A DNA stretch of 64,000 nucleotides from UBA5072 sp963822145 (GTDB lineage Bacteria; Bacteroidota; Bacteroidia; Bacteroidales; UBA10428): contig CAWGGG010000002.1 of the NCBI GenBank assembly GCA_963822145.1, positions 1-64,000 of the forward strand, read 5' to 3'. The position numbers and the translations under genes are program-made. The notes below the pieces were generated by a model. The model did no database searches, was not told the DNA's origin, and saw only the letters and a list, made by a program, of their open reading frames with translations. Positions 43,797 through 52,363 of the stretch are shown one piece after another (positions within the stretch are counted from its first letter, which is position 1; each line of letters opens with the position of its first letter).

Positions 43797-44006
43797 TTAT
43801 TTCCCTGTCTTGTTACGGAAATCGTAGATCAGACTTCCTGTTAAATACCCCATAATAGTGCCGACAGCAGTACTCGAATACCAATGGGAGGTAATGGGAC
43901 ATGAACCGGTAGCGCATCCGATATGGCGCCAGTACAAAAAACCTCCGGCAATCCCCAGTATTGAAAGAAGAATGATATACCAGTATCTTAAGAAAAAGGG
44001 CTTCAT
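43797..44006 (-). CDS. Small DUF6132-like membrane protein
   Basis: A 69-residue protein with two membrane segments (about 8-25 and 43-62) and a conserved Cys-containing loop GCATGSCPITS between them. This pattern fits the DUF6132 family of Bacteroidota, whose function is unknown. Its ATG overlaps the stop codon of the thioredoxin gene (TAATG), which points to translational coupling. With two cysteines facing the same side as the loop and a thioredoxin as partner gene, a role in thiol redox or sulfur handling at the membrane is plausible but is inference. Confidence 0.75.
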   Translation of the reverse strand: MKPFFLRYWYIILLSILGIAGGFLYWRHIGCATGSCPITSHWYSSTAVGTIMGYLTGSLIYDFRNKTGK

Positions 44007-44365
44007 TATTTAACGTTTAATACATCCCCAATGGCCTTCCGGAAGGTCTCCTTAGGAAGTGCTCCCATCGCCATCTGGGGCTGCCCATCCAGGGGAACAA
44101 ACAAAAGGCTGGGGATACTCTGTATCCCGAACATAGCAGAAAGCTCCCGCTCCTCTTCTGTATTTACCTTGTAAATCTCAAGCTTATCGGCATATTCCTC
44201 CTTCAACTCTTCCAATACCGGAGCAACCACCCTGCAGGGACCACACCAGTCAGCATAAAAATCAATAATGGCCGGTTTACTTCCCTCGTATTTCCATTCC
44301 TTGTTGGTCTCGTAATTGAAGACTTTTTCCTTAAAGGTGTCTTTGGTTAAATGTTCTAATCCCAT
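44006..44365 (-). CDS. trxA: Thioredoxin
   Basis: A 119-residue thioredoxin with active site WCGPC (Cys41, Cys44) in FYADWCGPCRVVAP and the cis-Pro region SIPSLLFV. The N-terminal about 20 residues are slightly longer than in E. coli TrxA. No signal peptide is seen, so it should be cytoplasmic, reducing disulfides with electrons from thioredoxin reductase. The next gene, a small membrane protein, overlaps its stop by one base. Confidence 0.93.
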   Translation of the reverse strand: MGLEHLTKDTFKEKVFNYETNKEWKYEGSKPAIIDFYADWCGPCRVVAPVLEELKEEYADKLEIYKVNTEEERELSAMFGIQSIPSLLFVPLDGQPQMAMGALPKETFRKAIGDVLNVK

Positions 44366-44541
44366 TATACTTGTGTTTTTTTATTTGCAGTCACACGTCA
44401 AAAATCATGCCCTTGTATTAATATATCTATATATTTATATTTATAATGACGTTTTGTCATATGATCTTAAAAGCACAACTTTAAACAACAGGTAAAGGAT
44501 TTTGTTTATCAATGCTATTCATCTTGGACCAATAGCTGTAA

Positions 44542-44919
44542 TCAACTGACGATCTCTGAATAACGTTGGAAAGTAAAATTAAAACGTGGCAAGAGCTCCT
44601 TATACAACTCACCAGATTCCAGCATTTCTTCATCGCCTTCCTCATACATCCACTTTAAATGGATGGTTCTTGCATCGGGATTTTTCTCTATGACCTTGAA
44701 GAAATCGAGCAACTGCTTGGATACACTCGTATTGAAATAATCAAGGTTAATTTCAAGGTTGATCTCCTCCGCTGCAAAACCAGTTACCCATGAGATCAAT
44801 GGTGCAAAGAATTTTTCCGCATTTTCGGGTAAAGCTCTTCCTTCTATTTTCAATTCACCGGTAGTTTTGAATGAAACTGTAGGAAGTGAATCAGTCCCCG
44901 GGATATATAAATCTTCCAT
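44542..44919 (-). CDS. SiaC-family (DUF1987) regulatory phosphoprotein
   Basis: A 125-residue DUF1987/SiaC-like protein. Family features are the N-terminal IPGTDSLPTVSF, the GRALPENAEKFF segment and LEINLDYFNTSVSKQLLDFF, which contains the Ser/Thr stretch phosphorylated in Pseudomonas SiaC. There SiaC is phosphorylated by SiaB, dephosphorylated by the PP2C phosphatase SiaA, and controls a diguanylate cyclase. None of these partners is adjacent here; a SpoIIE-type phosphatase is encoded at 15849-17087. It appears to be a single-gene unit. Confidence 0.85.
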   Translation of the reverse strand: MEDLYIPGTDSLPTVSFKTTGELKIEGRALPENAEKFFAPLISWVTGFAAEEINLEINLDYFNTSVSKQLLDFFKVIEKNPDARTIHLKWMYEEGDEEMLESGELYKELLPRFNFTFQRYSEIVS

Positions 44920-45027
44920 AGGTTGGGTTGTTTAAATCTATTGTCCGATATGCCTTAATATTTTAGTATGAAAGTAATAGAAAAGTACACTCACGCTATA
45001 TCCTCGTCCATTTATTTTGCCTTGCCT

Positions 45028-46014
45028 TCAATTGTCTTTCTGTCCCCTGATCTTCCTGTCGAGTTCATTCCAGGCCAAAGCACCAGCTCCCAGAACCCCT
45101 GCATTCATGTCCGGCAAACTTGATAGCAATATCTTCACCTTATTGCGGTAAAGGGGCAACAGGCATTCCTCCATATGCTTCTTGGTGGGATTGATGATCA
45201 GGTCTCTTGAATTGGCCAGGCCTCCCAGGAGGAAGATCGCTTCAGGACTGTTGTGGGCAATCGTGTCAGCAAGCTTGCTCCCCAGTATCCAGCCTGTATG
45301 ATCAAATGCTTCCAGGGCTATTTTATCTCCTCTTAATGCTGCCTCACTGATCATTTTTGCTGTCAGATCATTGTAGCATACTCCCCGTAACTCACTGTCA
45401 ATCATCCTTTCAGATAATAGCCAGTATACGGTCCGCCGGATACCGGTGGCGGATGCATAGGTTTCCAGGCAGCCTTTGCGGCCGCAAGCACAATCCCTGC
45501 CATTTAACTGTGCGTTTACATGCCCCAGTTCTCCGGCAAAGCCATCCTGACCGTAAACGAGTGTGCCTCCAACGACTATTCCACTGCCCAAGCCGGTTCC
45601 CAGTGTAATAACGATGAAATCCTTCATATTCTTTGCCCCTCCAAAAACCATTTCTCCAATGGCTGCTGCATTGGCATCATTAGTGAGTGCAAGTGTCAAG
45701 CCGGGATAGTACTTCTGAATTTTATCCACAACTGGAACAATACCGTTCCAATTCAGGTTAGCGGCGTCTTCAATGGTTCCATGATAATAATTGCCTTTCG
45801 GCGCACCAATTCCAATTCCTTTAATATCAATTTGTCCCTTTAAAACAAGCATGGACTTTTCTATAGCCTGTAGCAATTCCTTAAGGTAATCATCAAAATC
45901 GTTATGAGTAGAGGTACTGGTGTAGCTTTCAACCAGACAATTACCTTCTCTATCTACTACTCCATACTTTGTGAAAGTGCCACCGATATCAATTCCAATT
46001 ACTGCTTCCTTCAT
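45028..46014 (-). CDS. ROK family sugar kinase (glucokinase-like)
   Basis: A 328-residue ROK protein with the phosphate-binding motif DIGGTFTKYGVV, the catalytic Asp in LTNDANAAAIGE, the second phosphate loop TLGTGLGSG, and the ROK zinc site ELGHV...CACGRKGCLE. There is no N-terminal helix-turn-helix, so it is a kinase and not a NagC/XylR-type repressor. The most likely substrate is glucose or another hexose, but ManNAc or GlcNAc are possible. It is divergent from the universal stress protein gene. Confidence 0.9.
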   Translation of the reverse strand: MKEAVIGIDIGGTFTKYGVVDREGNCLVESYTSTSTHNDFDDYLKELLQAIEKSMLVLKGQIDIKGIGIGAPKGNYYHGTIEDAANLNWNGIVPVVDKIQKYYPGLTLALTNDANAAAIGEMVFGGAKNMKDFIVITLGTGLGSGIVVGGTLVYGQDGFAGELGHVNAQLNGRDCACGRKGCLETYASATGIRRTVYWLLSERMIDSELRGVCYNDLTAKMISEAALRGDKIALEAFDHTGWILGSKLADTIAHNSPEAIFLLGGLANSRDLIINPTKKHMEECLLPLYRNKVKILLSSLPDMNAGVLGAGALAWNELDRKIRGQKDN

Positions 46015-46334
46015 TACTGCGTTGTTTTTTAAGGCCCATTTATTATTGCCGGGTATTCATAGTCGCACGGGATGACCGGGAATTTTCTGGTCGACCGGCG
46101 GGGGACAATAAAATTAAATACAAAGCCTGGAATAAAGTGCTATGCCCCTCCGTTTCTATAGATAATGGTCTAAAAATAGTATTTTTTTCAATCATTTATA
46201 AAGCGTGACCGGATTATTTACAGTTCAGCCCATCTGTCAGATGACCCAAATAATTCTGATTACGCTTATCTGCAATATCCGGAAAATGCCTATATTTATT
46301 TTCATTAATTCTGTGATTCTTAAATTCCGACCCT
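46015..46334. other. 320-bp divergent intergenic region
   Basis: This A+T-rich gap separates the divergent ROK kinase and universal stress protein genes. No gene or RNA was recognised. TATATTTA at 46291-46298 is a near match to the TAnnTTTG -7 element, 37 bp before the stress protein ATG. No equivalent was found for the ROK gene. Confidence 0.4.
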
Positions 46335-47186
46335 ATGAAAAATTTTATTGTTCCCATCGATTTTTCCGCTGAATCGTTCAACGGTTTAAAGATGGCCGTT
46401 CTCTTTTCCAAAAGAACCCAGATTAACATTCAGCTGGTATACGTTCTTCATAAATCATCGGAATCAGATAAAACTGCCCAGGATAACGAGCAGAAACTCG
46501 CTCAGGAGAGTTTCGAAAAAATCGTTAATGAGTTTACCCCACAACTTGGCAATGATTCTCAAATCAATGCATTGATCAGAAAAGGACGGATATACCAGGA
46601 AATTGTGAATCTGGCAGCAGAACTCCCCAATTCTGTTATTGCTGCATCCACACACGGCGCTTCCGGTTTCCAGGAATTGTTTATCGGCAGTAACACCTTT
46701 CGTATTATTTCAGCCACCGAAATACCTGTCATAGCGCTTCGTAAAAACTATTGTCCTGGCGATATTTCCAGAATTGTACTTCCAATCGATATGTCAGTCG
46801 ATTCACGTCAGAAAGTCCCTTTTACCACCGAAGTAGCCAAGCTCTTCGGGGCAGAGATCCATGTTGTTGGTGTACAAAAATCCCGTGGTGAGCGAAATAT
46901 GCAAAAAATCAGGTCTTATACCAGTCAGGTAGCCGGTTATGTGGAAGGCAAAGTGCACTGTGAAAGCAACGAAGTGTTTGGGGAGAATGTGCCCGAGCTG
47001 ATTATTAATTATGCCAATACCATTAAGGCTGATCTGATTTCCATAACTACGGAACAGTCATCCGGCCTCAGCCTGATTATGGGCAATACGGCACACCAGA
47101 TTCTCAACAGGGCTGAAATACCGGTTCTTTGTCTTACCCCGAGACACCTAAGAAAATCCGGAACCTTTGTAACCACAGGAGGTTGA
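46335..47186 (+). CDS. Universal stress protein with two Usp domains
   Basis: A 283-residue protein made of two tandem Usp domains (about 1-140 and 150-280). Domain 1 starts KNFIVPIDFSAESFNGLKMA and ends with STHGASGFQELFIGSNTFRII and ATEIPVIALR; domain 2 has a degenerate equivalent (EQSSGLSLIMGNTAHQILNRAEIPVLCL). The Gly-rich ATP-binding pattern G-x2-G-x9-G is recognisable mainly in domain 1. Such tandem Usp proteins are common in Bacteroidota; the specific stress is unknown. Cytoplasmic. Confidence 0.9.
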   Translation: MKNFIVPIDFSAESFNGLKMAVLFSKRTQINIQLVYVLHKSSESDKTAQDNEQKLAQESFEKIVNEFTPQLGNDSQINALIRKGRIYQEIVNLAAELPNSVIAASTHGASGFQELFIGSNTFRIISATEIPVIALRKNYCPGDISRIVLPIDMSVDSRQKVPFTTEVAKLFGAEIHVVGVQKSRGERNMQKIRSYTSQVAGYVEGKVHCESNEVFGENVPELIINYANTIKADLISITTEQSSGLSLIMGNTAHQILNRAEIPVLCLTPRHLRKSGTFVTTGG

Positions 47187-47204
47187 AGTAATCTATAATA
47201 AACT

Positions 47205-49637
47205 TCACTTTTTGTTCAGGATCCTTCTGAGCTTGCCGGGAATTCTGGTTGCCCGTGGTACATCTTCATCATAATAACCATGTTCATAACCGTAACCATA
47301 GCCATAACCATACCCATAACCATAACCATATCTGTAAGAATAGCCATAATAACCCTTGGTATGTACATCATTGACCAGCAAGGTCATGTTCTTTAAACCG
47401 CGCTTGATATACAAATCCTCCACCAGTTGCAGTACTTGTTTGCTGGAGTAAGCATGCCTGATTACAAATACGTGAATATCCACCATTTCTTTCAATAGCA
47501 GCGCGTCTGTCACAATGGCAATAGGGGGTGTATCGATAACAATATAATCGTATTCTTTTTTCATGCGGTTCATAAAATCGCTCATTCTTGCCGATTCGAT
47601 CAGTTCGGCAGGATTGGGTGGGATTGGACCGGAAATGGCAACAAAAAGGTTGTCCACATTGGTGGGATGAACGATAGATTCATACCCGTTCATGCCGGCC
47701 AGGTAAGTACTGATGCCCGACAGGTTCTCGAGCCTGAAAATCTTATGAATCTTCGGTTTCCTGAGATCCAGGCTCACGAGAAGCGTCTTTCTCCCAGCCA
47801 TGGCCAGAATAGCTGCCAGATTTGCGGCACAGAAGGTTTTGCCTTCTCCGCTTATGGTTGAAGATATAGAAACGATCTTATGGGTTTCATTCTTCAGCAG
47901 GTATTGAAGGTTCGCCCGCAGTGACCTGAACGATTCTGCAAGAGCTGATTTGGGATTTTCAAATACCGGGAGATCATAGGATTTTTCGTTGTGGCCAATG
48001 GAACCCAAAATGGGAACCGTCGTTTGTTGCTCGATATCCTTTCGGTCAACAATTTTGTTGTTGAAGTATTCTATCAGAATCAGGAGCATTAAGGGTAGAA
48101 TTCCCCCCAAGACCAGGGCCATCATATAATTCATGGAGGTTTTCGGCTTAATCATAACAGCGTTCTCAGGCCTGGCGGTGTCAAGCAGGCGATGATCCGA
48201 TGTGTTGGAAGCCTTTGTGATCCCAGCTTCTGCTCTTTTCTCAAGCAGAAAGGTATAGATCTGGTCATTAATATTAAACTCTCTTTGTATATTAATGAGC
48301 TGCCTTTCCGTAAACGGAAGTTTCTGAATTTCTTTCTCTAGGTTGATCACCCGCTTATTCAACCCATTCATGGAAATATTGTTGGCTTGAATGAGGTTGT
48401 TCACATTTTCCAGAATATCCATCCTCAGGTTCTCCAGCTGGATATTTATCATGGTTAATTTGGGATTGTTCTCATTGGAACTGAACTGAAGATTCCTCCG
48501 CTCATCTATGAGTTCATTGATCTGTGCGATAAGTGAGTTAAGGAGGGCATCCTGAATGCCCATGACCGAAGGGGCAATGATTTCGGTATTGTCTTTCTTG
48601 CTGGTTATGTATTTCTTAATGTATTCAAAATAACTGCCTTTGATGTCTATTTCGGCTTTTTCTGTGTTCAGGGTTTCCATCTGCTGGAACAGGGCATTCC
48701 CTTCCTGGCTGATGTTGATGATCCGGTTGGCCGATCTGAAGTTCTGAAGCCTGATGCCAGCAATCTGCAGAGAATCAATGATTTCTCTCAGCTGGTCATC
48801 TATAAAGCGGATTGTATTGGATGAAGTTGTATTCTTTTCATCCAGGTTGGACCGAATGTATACCTGGGCAAGTTTATTCAGATAATCACATATCTGTTCT
48901 TTGTTGGGACCGGTTAGCGAAAGAGTTAGTATGGAACCTTTCTCATCGTTCACTTCAACCTCAAGTCCTGCCCGATAACTGTTTACCAGCCCGTTGAGAT
49001 CATGAAGTATAAAGTAATACTTCAGCGGGAAATTGCTGAGGTTTTTTAAACTTTCCGGATTTCTGGGAAGCAATATAAAATTGAAACTTTCATGTTCAAA
49101 TGATTGACCGAAATATAAAATCTGGGAAACGCCAAATTTATCATCAATAGTGAGCTTGTAAGTAGAAGGTGACAAAATGGTGATGCTCACCGGGTAATTA
49201 TACTGATTGGGTTTTGATGTGTCGGGCACCACAATAAACGGGGAGCCGTTGTAAAGCTTCGACTCTGCTATACCGCGTCTTCCCACTGCTGTGTATGTAA
49301 TTCCAAAATCCAGGTTCTTCAGGGCGGTGTGCGCCATCTTGTAGGATTTGAGCACTGTGATCTCATTCTGGACAACCGCTTTGGTTCTTCTGTTGCGTAT
49401 ATTGGTCATGTCCTCGATGATGCTTTCAATATCGCCCCGGGGAGTATTTTCATTGGCAATAATAATAGAACAGTTCGCCCTGTAAATATCTTCGGAATAG
49501 CGATTTACCAGGTAGGCAATAGTCAGGGCAATAAATACTGATAATGCAAACCACCACCAGTTATACAGGATGCGGTACAGGTATTTTTTGATATCAATAC
49601 TTTCTTCCTCTCGGTAAATTTCAGGGTAAGTATCCAT
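47205..49637 (-). CDS. Wzc-like polysaccharide co-polymerase with tyrosine autokinase domain
   Basis: An 810-residue fusion of a Wzz domain and a BY-kinase. TM1 lies at about 30-50, a long periplasmic coiled-coil part follows to about 500, and TM2 is around 510-530. The kinase has Walker A SGEGKTFCAA (around 600), Walker A' VSLDLRKP and Walker B DYIVIDTPP. The C-terminal tail (from about 763) is exceptionally Tyr-rich: 14 Tyr in 30 residues, including seven YG dipeptides in a row, matching the autophosphorylated Tyr cluster of Wzc. It controls capsule/EPS polymerisation and export. The likely partner is the Wza-type lipoprotein at 33964-34767. Confidence 0.92.
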   Translation of the reverse strand: MDTYPEIYREEESIDIKKYLYRILYNWWWFALSVFIALTIAYLVNRYSEDIYRANCSIIIANENTPRGDIESIIEDMTNIRNRRTKAVVQNEITVLKSYKMAHTALKNLDFGITYTAVGRRGIAESKLYNGSPFIVVPDTSKPNQYNYPVSITILSPSTYKLTIDDKFGVSQILYFGQSFEHESFNFILLPRNPESLKNLSNFPLKYYFILHDLNGLVNSYRAGLEVEVNDEKGSILTLSLTGPNKEQICDYLNKLAQVYIRSNLDEKNTTSSNTIRFIDDQLREIIDSLQIAGIRLQNFRSANRIINISQEGNALFQQMETLNTEKAEIDIKGSYFEYIKKYITSKKDNTEIIAPSVMGIQDALLNSLIAQINELIDERRNLQFSSNENNPKLTMINIQLENLRMDILENVNNLIQANNISMNGLNKRVINLEKEIQKLPFTERQLINIQREFNINDQIYTFLLEKRAEAGITKASNTSDHRLLDTARPENAVMIKPKTSMNYMMALVLGGILPLMLLILIEYFNNKIVDRKDIEQQTTVPILGSIGHNEKSYDLPVFENPKSALAESFRSLRANLQYLLKNETHKIVSISSTISGEGKTFCAANLAAILAMAGRKTLLVSLDLRKPKIHKIFRLENLSGISTYLAGMNGYESIVHPTNVDNLFVAISGPIPPNPAELIESARMSDFMNRMKKEYDYIVIDTPPIAIVTDALLLKEMVDIHVFVIRHAYSSKQVLQLVEDLYIKRGLKNMTLLVNDVHTKGYYGYSYRYGYGYGYGYGYGYGYEHGYYDEDVPRATRIPGKLRRILNKK

Positions 49638-49688
49638 GCGGCTTATAGGCTGAATATGAAACGTGTAAAGATAGTAAAATAAAAATCC

Positions 49689-49696
49689 TATATTTG
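49689..49696 (+). promoter_or_regulatory. Candidate -7 element for the sirtuin gene
   Basis: TATATTTG matches TAnnTTTG and lies 19 bp upstream of the ATG at 49716. A weaker minus-strand element (TATCTTTA, 49666-49673) in the same 78-bp gap could serve the divergent Wzc-like gene. Confidence 0.45.
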
Positions 49697-49715
49697 TTTA
49701 CCTTAACATTTGTAA

Positions 49716-50423
49716 ATGAAAAAGCTTGTTGTTCTAACTGGTTCTGGAGTAAGCTCTGAAAGTGGATTAAAAACGTTCCGGGATTCGGGTGGGCTGTGGG
49801 AGAATTATGATGTAATGGAGGTAGCGAGCTACGTCGGTTGGAAAAAAGACATGGAACTTGTCTTGCGGTTCTATAATGACCGCCGTGCCCAGCTTCAGAA
49901 AGCCAAACCGAATGCAGGACATACCGGACTGGTGGAACTGGAAGAATATTTCGATGTTCAGATTATCACACAGAATGTTGATAACCTGCATGAACAGGCC
50001 GGCAGTAAAAATGTGCTGCACCTGCATGGCATACTCACCCGCGCCCGCAGTACAGGTGATCCCGGGCTGGTTTACGAAATCGGATACAATCCCATAAATC
50101 CCGGCGATACTTGTGAAAAAGGATTTCAGCTCAGACCCGATATTGTCTGGTTTGGAGAAGCCGTACCCGCCATTGAAGAGGCCGCCGCCATCACCAGTAT
50201 GGCAGATATCTTTGTTGTGGTCGGAACCTCGATGGTAGTTTACCCGGCAGCCGGACTGATCGATTTTGTACCCAAACAAACTCCCATATTCCTGATTGAT
50301 CCAAATGACGTTGCCGTGCCCATTTACCGGCATGTTCATTTCATCAAGGAAAAGGCAGGGACAGGAGTCAGCTTGCTGAAGCAAAAGCTGATCAGTGAAT
50401 ATCTCTTATCCCCAAAAGCATGA
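49716..50423 (+). CDS. Sir2-family NAD-dependent protein deacylase
   Basis: A 235-residue class III (SIRT5/CobB-like) sirtuin. It has the NAD motif TGSGVSSESGLKTFRD, the QNVD motif (ITQNVDNLHEQAG), the catalytic His in LHLHG, and VVGTSMVVYPAAG. The FYNDRR segment has the Tyr and Arg that, in CobB and SIRT5, bind negatively charged acyl groups, suggesting desuccinylase or demalonylase activity. The usual four zinc-binding cysteines between LHLHG and WFGE are missing; only one Cys (DTCEKG) remains. Its last codons overlap the next gene's ATG by 4 bp. Confidence 0.88.
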   Translation: MKKLVVLTGSGVSSESGLKTFRDSGGLWENYDVMEVASYVGWKKDMELVLRFYNDRRAQLQKAKPNAGHTGLVELEEYFDVQIITQNVDNLHEQAGSKNVLHLHGILTRARSTGDPGLVYEIGYNPINPGDTCEKGFQLRPDIVWFGEAVPAIEEAAAITSMADIFVVVGTSMVVYPAAGLIDFVPKQTPIFLIDPNDVAVPIYRHVHFIKEKAGTGVSLLKQKLISEYLLSPKA

Positions 50424-51046
50424 AACATTTTCTGCTTTTTATACCATTACTGTTTTATTGTTCCATGAGTTTCTCCCAGGTTTTTCATGGCGGCGTTCTG
50501 GCCGGTATTACAGCTTCACAGGTTGATGGCGATACCTATTCTGGTTTTGATAAGCTGGGCTTTCAGGGAGGCGTGTTTATCATTACGCCCATAACAAAGG
50601 GTATTGATGCCCGCCTGGAAATTAAATTTACTTCACGGGGGGCCAAAAATCAGGCATCCGAGGATAATACTGGTTTTTATAAACTGACGCTGTTCTATAT
50701 TGATCTGCCTGTACTTGCTGCAATTAAAGTTAAACAGCTGGGATCCATTGAGTTCGGCTTGATACCGGGTTACCTGTTTGCTGTAACCGGTGAGGATGAT
50801 TATGGGAAAATTCCCGCAGAATCCCTGGTTGATTTCCATAAATTTGACCTGGGAACCTTATTGGGCATAAGTTTTAATGTTTCGGAGAAAATTGCGCTGA
50901 ATCTCAGGTATTCTTATTCTATAATATCCATTCGCGACCTGGAATCATCAAATGACTATTATTCCTGGTTTGGAAACCTTTTTGGATTCTCTGAGGGAGA
51001 TTATAACAATTACTTGTCTTTTGGCGTAAATTATCTTATCAAATAG
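50420..51046 (+). CDS. Outer-membrane beta-barrel protein (PorT-like family)
   Basis: A 208-residue protein with a signal peptide (FLLFIPLLFYCSMSFSQ) and an outer-membrane beta-barrel-type body of alternating hydrophobic/polar strands (GGVLAGITASQVDGD, FGLIPGYLF, LNLRYSYSI), ending in a strand with hydrophobic residues. It belongs to the broad OMP_b-brl_2/PorT-like family of Bacteroidota. It is not clearly the T9SS factor PorT itself. The start overlaps the sirtuin stop (ATGA), so the genes are probably cotranscribed. Confidence 0.75.
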   Translation: MKHFLLFIPLLFYCSMSFSQVFHGGVLAGITASQVDGDTYSGFDKLGFQGGVFIITPITKGIDARLEIKFTSRGAKNQASEDNTGFYKLTLFYIDLPVLAAIKVKQLGSIEFGLIPGYLFAVTGEDDYGKIPAESLVDFHKFDLGTLLGISFNVSEKIALNLRYSYSIISIRDLESSNDYYSWFGNLFGFSEGDYNNYLSFGVNYLIK

Positions 51047-51053
51047 TTCATAT

Positions 51054-52340
51054 TCACCCTTTTCCAAAAAACATATAGGTGATGGCGATCGACGCTATTA
51101 CCCCGGCCAGATCGGCCAGCAATCCTCCCGGGACCGTATATCGCGTGTTCCGGATGTTAACGGCACCGTAATAAACTGCCACGGTGTAGAAGGTTGTTTC
51201 CGTGGATCCCTGCATGATACAGGCCAGCCGGCCGGCAAAGGAATCCGGTCCGGAATGATTCATGATCTCGACCATCAATCCCCTGGCACCACTCCCGCTC
51301 AGCGGCTTCATAAAAGCTACCGGAAGGGCATCCACAAACCGCGTATCTGCACCGAAAAGAGCCACAAAACCGCCTATTCCGCCAACCAGAAATTCCAGGG
51401 ATCCGGATGCCCTGAATACTCCAACAGCTACCAGCATGGCCACCAGGTAAGGAATTATTTTCACGGCCACTTCAAAGCCCTCTTTGGCTCCTTCGATAAA
51501 GGTTTCATAGAGATGAATCCTTTTTCTTACTCCTAAAACGATAAAAATGATTATAATAATAAACAACAGGAAATTCCCGGCAAAACCGGTGCGCGTTTCC
51601 ATCATGGGCTGGGAAAGCCGGCTTAGGTAAGCGATAATTCCGGCAATTATGGCGGTGATTCCCAGAAGATAAGCTAATACAACCCTGTTAAACAGATTGA
51701 TCCGCTGCCGGATGGCCACATAAATCAACCCGGTCATGGTTGAAAAATAGGTCGCCAGAATGATGGGAACAAATACATCGGTGGGAACTTTTGCTCCGCA
51801 GGCTACACGCATGGCCAGGATGCTGATGGGAATCAGCGTAAGGCTTGAGGTATTCAAAACCAGAAACATAATCTGGGAATCTGAGGCCTTACCCGGATCA
51901 GGATTTACTTCCTGCAGCTCCTTCATGGCTTTCAAACCCAGGGGAGTCGCTGCATTATCCAACCCCAGCATATTGGCGCTGAAATTCATCATAATCGAAC
52001 CCATTGCCGGATGATTCCGGGGTATGCCTGGAAAAATCCGGCAGAAAAATGGATTCATCAATCGCGCCAGCACATTTACAGCTCCCCCTTTTTCTCCTAT
52101 TTTCATAATGCCCAGCCAGAGTGTCATTACCCCGATCAGGTAAATGGATACCTCCACACTGGTCTTTGCCATATCAAAAGTACTTTGAACAATGACGGAG
52201 AAAACATCCCTGTCTGCCACGGTAAAAAGGAGGTTGAGGTGCTCCAGGAAAAAATCACGGAAATAATAGCCCGCCACCCTGAAGAGCGCTACCAGAAAGC
52301 CTATTAGGAAGAATCCGATCCAGATGTAATTCAGAATCAT
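51054..52340 (-). CDS. SpmA-SpmB fusion, nucleoside-recognition (Gate) membrane protein
   Basis: A 428-residue membrane protein joining the spore maturation proteins SpmA and SpmB into one chain. The first half has GSIMMNFSANMLGLDNAATPLGLKAM, the second VALFGADTRFVDALPVAFMKPLSGSGARG, both hallmarks of nucleoside-recognition (Gate) domains. Non-spore-forming Bacteroidota carry this fusion, so the spore name does not describe its role; small-molecule transport is the usual guess. It is 23 bp downstream of rnr on the same strand. Confidence 0.88.
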   Translation of the reverse strand: MILNYIWIGFFLIGFLVALFRVAGYYFRDFFLEHLNLLFTVADRDVFSVIVQSTFDMAKTSVEVSIYLIGVMTLWLGIMKIGEKGGAVNVLARLMNPFFCRIFPGIPRNHPAMGSIMMNFSANMLGLDNAATPLGLKAMKELQEVNPDPGKASDSQIMFLVLNTSSLTLIPISILAMRVACGAKVPTDVFVPIILATYFSTMTGLIYVAIRQRINLFNRVVLAYLLGITAIIAGIIAYLSRLSQPMMETRTGFAGNFLLFIIIIIFIVLGVRKRIHLYETFIEGAKEGFEVAVKIIPYLVAMLVAVGVFRASGSLEFLVGGIGGFVALFGADTRFVDALPVAFMKPLSGSGARGLMVEIMNHSGPDSFAGRLACIMQGSTETTFYTVAVYYGAVNIRNTRYTVPGGLLADLAGVIASIAITYMFFGKG

Positions 52341-52363
52341 GATGATATTGTTGGCAATTGCAA

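Noticed and set aside
44401..44470. Small palindrome with arms ATGAC/GTCAT as regulator site
   Set aside because: It is short, A+T-rich and isolated, with no matching site elsewhere in the window.
49767..50384. 205-codon minus-strand ORF
   Set aside because: It is antisense to the sirtuin gene and has no family match.
50420..51046. The T9SS factor PorT
   Set aside because: It is only a generic small beta-barrel of the PorT-like superfamily; no feature specific to PorT itself was recognised.
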